Assembly (NCBI GenBank): GCA_001795035.1
Contig: MGMW01000112.1
Coordinates: forward strand, 1 to 34,406
Source of the DNA: Chloroflexi bacterium RBG_13_53_26
GTDB taxonomy: Bacteria > Chloroflexota > Dehalococcoidia > UBA2247 > RBG-13-53-26
Reading direction: 5' to 3'
DNA: 34,406 nt
A program made the position numbers and the translations under genes. Shown here piece after piece: positions 31,841 to 34,406 of the stretch (within the stretch, counting starts at the first letter, position 1; the number at the start of each line of letters is the position of its first letter). The notes under the pieces were generated by a model. That model was not told the origin of the DNA and made no database searches. It saw only the letters and a program-made list of their open reading frames with translations.

Positions 31841-32098
31841 TCAGGATCGGTGTAGGTCTCTCCACAATTGCCAGAGAGCATAAAGGGCAACAAGAACACA
31901 TAGTCCCAGCTCCAACCCTCTGACCCACGCATTAGGTTCGACTGCCTTCACAGCCCCATTTATCCACATCAGGGCAAATACGCCTGACAGGCCTATGAAT
32001 CCACAACACAACAAGAACAAGGGCAACGCCCGACCGTTCAATACGCGTCTGACTCTGCCCATATTCTTATTCGTCTCCACACGCCATTGGTTTGCCAC
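31841..32098 (-). CDS. Small membrane protein, 85 residues
   Basis: Starts at GTG 32098 with GGAAG 6 bases upstream; an internal ATG at residue 13 is an alternative. A basic N-terminus (RVRRVLNGR) is followed by two hydrophobic helices, about residues 25-47 (ALPLFLLCCGFIGLSGVFAL) and 61-78 (GLELGLCVLVALYALWQLW). This arrangement predicts a hairpin with both ends in the cytoplasm. It overlaps the end of the upstream membrane-protein gene by 61 bases in another frame. No family is recognised, and the gene is less certain than its neighbours. Confidence 0.45.
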   Translation of the reverse strand: MANQWRVETNKNMGRVRRVLNGRALPLFLLCCGFIGLSGVFALMWINGAVKAVEPNAWVRGLELGLCVLVALYALWQLWRDLHRS

Positions 32099-32592
32099 TT
32101 TCGACTTCCATACATTGGTACACCCGCAACAGCTTGTTGCATCTGTTTTCTGGGTTCAGATCGCCTATGAGGCTCCCTGCAGGGAATAAGTAAGATCAGA
32201 GACAGAATAACCATGAGCCCTACCTGAATACCTAGTGAGTCCAGGGCATCAACGTCTCTTATATATCTGGGGAATATACCACTCAGATGTATCCATCTTC
32301 CTTGAGAGCCTAATATCCATTCAAAGTCCCAGCATAGCCAAGCCCAGAGGCCTGACAGCAAATACCATCTGCCCTTTGTGACTACTGCCGAGACTGCCAG
32401 TACATGAACTCCTATAAGAATACCCCAGTACCACCATGGGCCATGAAGCCCATGATAAGCTCCGATTTCGTCCAGTACCCAGTGGGAAACAAACCCACCT
32501 GCTAGAGTAAGGCTGACCTTAGCCCAGAGTGGCTTTCTCCTCACCACTTCATATACAGTGGCCCCAGCTAATAAGTGCGCCCCAACCCACAT
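32038..32592 (-). CDS. Polytopic membrane protein, possibly DUF457/YdjM-like
   Basis: A 184-residue protein with four to five hydrophobic segments up to about residue 140, then a basic cytoplasmic tail (CREPHRRSEPRKQMQQ). Its opening MWVGAHLLAGATVYEVV and the later SHWVLDEIGAYHGLHGPWWYWG put His6, His37, Asp41 and His47 near the membrane. This layout is reminiscent of membrane-bound metal-dependent hydrolases of the DUF457/YdjM type, but I would not name it so without a profile search. The ribosome site is weak. It may be cotranscribed with the 85-residue membrane protein. Confidence 0.55.
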   Translation of the reverse strand: MWVGAHLLAGATVYEVVRRKPLWAKVSLTLAGGFVSHWVLDEIGAYHGLHGPWWYWGILIGVHVLAVSAVVTKGRWYLLSGLWAWLCWDFEWILGSQGRWIHLSGIFPRYIRDVDALDSLGIQVGLMVILSLILLIPCREPHRRSEPRKQMQQAVAGVPMYGSRKWQTNGVWRRIRIWAESDAY

Positions 32593-32732
32593 TCCTGCTC
32601 TACCCCCTGATAGACATGCTCTATGTCGCTATCTTCCCAGCCAAAAGACCGTGTGCGAGATACACCCCCTACCTCCTAGTAGAATTTGGGCAACCTGCAC
32701 CAACCAGTTCGGAGTAAGACCAAATGGCGGCA

Positions 32733-33107
32733 TCAGACTATATCAGTGTCTCCAAAAGCGGTCACCAGCCACGCCGGGGGCCATTCCGCTGTCGAGTTCC
32801 CCCCCAGAGATTCGGCGGGGGCCTGCTGCAGTTTGCTAATGAGCCATCTGAGAAGCCAGCCATGACCCTGCATTTTTATGGAGAAGAGAGGATTCGCGGT
32901 GTCATACCGCCCATGCATGTTCTTGGCGAAAACATCCACCTGGTAAAGATGAAGTCTGTCTCTCACTTCTATGCATACGGCCTCACCCATGAACACTCTC
33001 ACCGTGTCACCGGGGTTGTTGGTGATATCATCCTCGTACTCCTCGACAGCTAGCGCATCCGCAGCTTGGAGAAGGCTGCTAATCTGTTCACATAGTTCCT
33101 TTTGCAT
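32733..33107 (-). CDS. Hypothetical protein, 124 residues
   Basis: I do not recognise this protein. The start MQKELCEQISSLLQAADALA (33107) follows GGGGGGTG at 5 bases; an upstream in-frame ATG at 33146 lacks a site. Residues 1-25 form an amphipathic helix. The middle (GDTVRVFMGEAVCIEVRDRLHLYQVDVFAKN) alternates like beta strands, and the C-terminus is Pro and Trp-containing. It is acidic, without membrane segments. It starts the minus-strand run of small genes, just after a strong terminator for the upstream genes. Confidence 0.5.
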   Translation of the reverse strand: MQKELCEQISSLLQAADALAVEEYEDDITNNPGDTVRVFMGEAVCIEVRDRLHLYQVDVFAKNMHGRYDTANPLFSIKMQGHGWLLRWLISKLQQAPAESLGGNSTAEWPPAWLVTAFGDTDIV

Positions 33108-33169
33108 TTCACACCCCCCTAACCATAATCCGCTTGCCTGAAGCAAGTGAGAGCCTGGAGCCTTTTGTG

Positions 33170-33203
33170 CCCAAAAAGAAAACCGACCCCAGTGGGGTCG
33201 GTT
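33170..33203 (-). terminator. Strong intrinsic terminator (minus strand)
   Basis: A 10-bp perfect stem AACCGACCCC/GGGGTCGGTT with a 3-base loop (33181-33203) is followed on the minus strand by TTCTTTTT. On the plus strand only TTTC follows, so minus-strand termination is favoured. It separates the thioesterase side from the small-gene run. Confidence 0.8.
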
Positions 33204-33653
33204 TCACTACTAGCTCCTCACCGCCCAAGTGACCATCTACGGGCAGTGATTCGTCGCTCCCCTGTGTCTATTTACTAGATTTATTCCAGGTATCTTGTTT
33301 CTATCCTATTAGTCGGAGGAAGACGACCAAAACCCTCAATCCCATCTGTGCATACCTTTCCAGCCAAATCAAGGGCAGAAAGAGTAACCAAAATGAGAAC
33401 GTGCACGTTATTCAGGAGCCCTGCCGCCAGCCTGAAGCGCTCATCTGCCCAACTGCACAATGTCAGAATTCTTGTGTGAGATGGCAGAATGCGGACTTGA
33501 CGCAACCCGCAGGAAAACGAGGTGGATCTGGACAAAAGCGGCTATCAGTCGAAAGGCCGGCCCGATAGCCGCGGAAGGCAGTGCTACAATGGCGGTGGGA
33601 GGAGGCAACTGAATCGGGTCTTCGCTTGGCAGTCCTGGCCCGCGCACTCAGTT
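33204..33653. other. Gene-free stretch with a 9-bp inverted repeat
   Basis: No convincing gene in 450 bases. GCGGCTATC (33538-33546) and GATAGCCGC (33564-33572) form a perfect 9-bp inverted repeat around a 17-base loop that itself contains GGCCGGCC. It could be a structured RNA or regulator site downstream of the thioesterase. A candidate ORF on the minus strand (33281-33535) has no recognisable features. Confidence 0.4.
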
Positions 33654-34055
33654 CTATTTGACCCTGAATATGGAGAATGTTCCGGTCGCTTTGGCAACAA
33701 GACGTCCATCATTTGCGATTTCTGATTCCAGGGTGGCAATCCTCTTGCTCCTGTGAAGGATTCTTGTATCACAGGTCAGCCTACCCGATGCCACCGCCTT
33801 GAGGTAGATGATTTGGATTTCTATGGTTGCACACAGCTCATCATCTTCCATACATGAGTAAAGTGCGCCTCCCATGCCGGTGTCGGCCATCGAATAGATG
33901 ACGCCCCCGTGCAGCACCCTGTGAGGGTTGAGTAACCGTTCGTCTACCTCCAAGACACACTGACTGTGTCCATCCTCACACCTGACGAAATCCAGGCCTA
34001 TGAGGTCTCCGAACGGATTGAACCCTCCTGACCCCGGAGGTATCTTCTTGGGCAT
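33654..34055 (-). CDS. PaaI-type hotdog thioesterase
   Basis: A 133-residue acyl-CoA thioesterase of the hotdog fold. The central helix region NPHRVLHGGVIYSMADTGMGGAL holds the HGG motif (His49-Gly-Gly) and Asp58, the residues expected for the PaaI/HGG subgroup. Strands ATIEIQIIYLKAVASGRLTCDTRILHRSKRIATLESEIAN and KATGTFSIFRVK complete the fold. PaaI-like enzymes remove CoA from aberrant acyl-CoA, for example in aromatic degradation. The substrate is unknown. It is followed by a gene-poor stretch and then the strong minus-strand terminator. Confidence 0.9.
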   Translation of the reverse strand: MPKKIPPGSGGFNPFGDLIGLDFVRCEDGHSQCVLEVDERLLNPHRVLHGGVIYSMADTGMGGALYSCMEDDELCATIEIQIIYLKAVASGRLTCDTRILHRSKRIATLESEIANDGRLVAKATGTFSIFRVK

Positions 34056-34124
34056 AAAGATTTCCTCAAAATTCCTACCCGAAACTATAGCACGGGCTAC
34101 CTCTCACGCCGTACACTCACCCCA

Positions 34125-34406
34125 CTAGAGCTGTAGTTCCTCTCTGAGTATAGCGAAGAATTTCTCTTTCGCGTGCTTCTCATACCAGGGATGATGGCCA
34201 CAGCGCTCCAGTAGTATGAATCGAAAGTTGTCCACGAATCTGGAAAGCGGAGTCTCCACCCCTTCGGCGGGATGGGGGTCGTACTCTCCATGGATTGCTA
34301 CCACTGGACACTTTGTTTCGTTGCCAATCTTCAGAAGCTCCCCATTGCTTCTCATCTCTTCGGCATCTCTCCAAACACTCTGATAGATATCGTACTGGTA
34401 TTCAAT
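34125..34406 (-). CDS. Alpha/beta hydrolase, C-terminal fragment (5' end outside window)
   Basis: The frame is open to the right edge, so only the last 93 residues are visible. CPVVAIHGEYDPHPAEGVETPL carries the acid-residue loop (GEYDPHPAEG) and LLERCGHHPWYEKHA carries the catalytic histidine of alpha/beta-hydrolase-fold enzymes such as prolyl iminopeptidases and esterases. The nucleophile elbow lies beyond the window. It ends 70 bases before the thioesterase on the same strand, possibly in one transcript. Confidence 0.85.
   Translation of the reverse strand: MEYQYDIYQSVWRDAEEMRSNGELLKIGNETKCPVVAIHGEYDPHPAEGVETPLSRFVDNFRFILLERCGHHPWYEKHAKEKFFAILREELQL

Noticed and set aside
31588-31932. 114-codon minus-strand frame
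   Set aside because: Overlaps the 85-residue membrane protein, lacks a ribosome site and shows no domain; left as uncertain and not called.
33281-33535. 84-codon minus-strand frame downstream of the thioesterase
   Set aside because: No ribosome site or motif; lies in a gene-poor stretch with a structured repeat.
1-34406. CRISPR arrays, insertion sequences, rRNA genes, additional tRNA including tRNA-Sec
   Set aside because: Looked for regular spaced repeats, transposase motifs and tRNA T-arm signatures on both strands; only tRNA-Glu was found.

Overview
This 34.4 kb window looks like a chromosomal segment of a strictly anaerobic bacterium. My best guess is Chloroflexota, class Dehalococcoidia or a relative. 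That placement is inferred from gene content and not from a marker tree. The supporting content is a folate cluster with a PTPS-III-type enzyme instead of FolB, desulforedoxin-like miniproteins, flavin/Fe-S electron-transfer genes, a full selenium locus and a small C/HHW zinc-finger protein.

Layout. (1) 1-3.4 kb is accessory: a tyrosine recombinase running off the left edge, a displaced recombinase tail just after its stop, a coiled-coil protein, a gene of the DLLGF/FSDS type interrupted by an in-frame amber codon, three GTTAAGCAA repeats and a tRNA-Glu(TTC), which may be the island boundary. (2) 3.5-5.9 kb is a minus-strand unit of histidine phosphatase, endonuclease III and argC. (3) 6.1-7.1 kb holds two tandem desulforedoxin-like miniproteins and a DUF6125-like protein. 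(4) 7.3-9.1 kb is a compact folP-folK-PTPS operon with overlapping genes and a good promoter. (5) 9.1-9.9 kb holds a Trm112-like protein and a gamma-carbonic-anhydrase-like protein that lacks one zinc-ligand histidine. (6) 9.9-19.3 kb has an Old-Yellow-Enzyme/FadH-like reductase divergent from a six-gene operon: FAD oxidase, ETF beta, CCG-domain Fe-S protein, second FAD oxidase, FixC-like flavoprotein and FixX-like ferredoxin. No ETF alpha gene is present. (7) 19.3-20.8 kb holds an amidohydrolase and an RNA 2',3'-cyclic phosphodiesterase. (8) 20.8-28.7 kb is the selenium locus: yedE, tusA-like, cysteine desulfurase, yedF, DUF3343, selD and selB on the minus strand, with selA divergent. selD is itself a selenoprotein gene, with an in-frame TGA at the catalytic position followed by a SECIS-like hairpin. 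(9) 28.8-34.4 kb holds a zinc-finger protein, Hsp20, a run of small minus-strand genes of mostly unknown function, a thioesterase and a truncated alpha/beta hydrolase.

How the genes work together. In the selenium locus, YedE, TusA-like, desulfurase, YedF and DUF3343 probably move selenium to SelD. SelD makes selenophosphate, SelA charges tRNA-Sec with it, and SelB delivers the tRNA to UGA/SECIS sites, including the one in selD. tRNA-Sec is not in the window. The 12.3-19.3 kb operon looks like a hybrid of Fix/ETF and lactate-dehydrogenase-type electron-transfer systems. It would link oxidation of an unknown organic acid or acyl substrate to a quinone or ferredoxin-like pool, and it is the best candidate here for an undescribed system.
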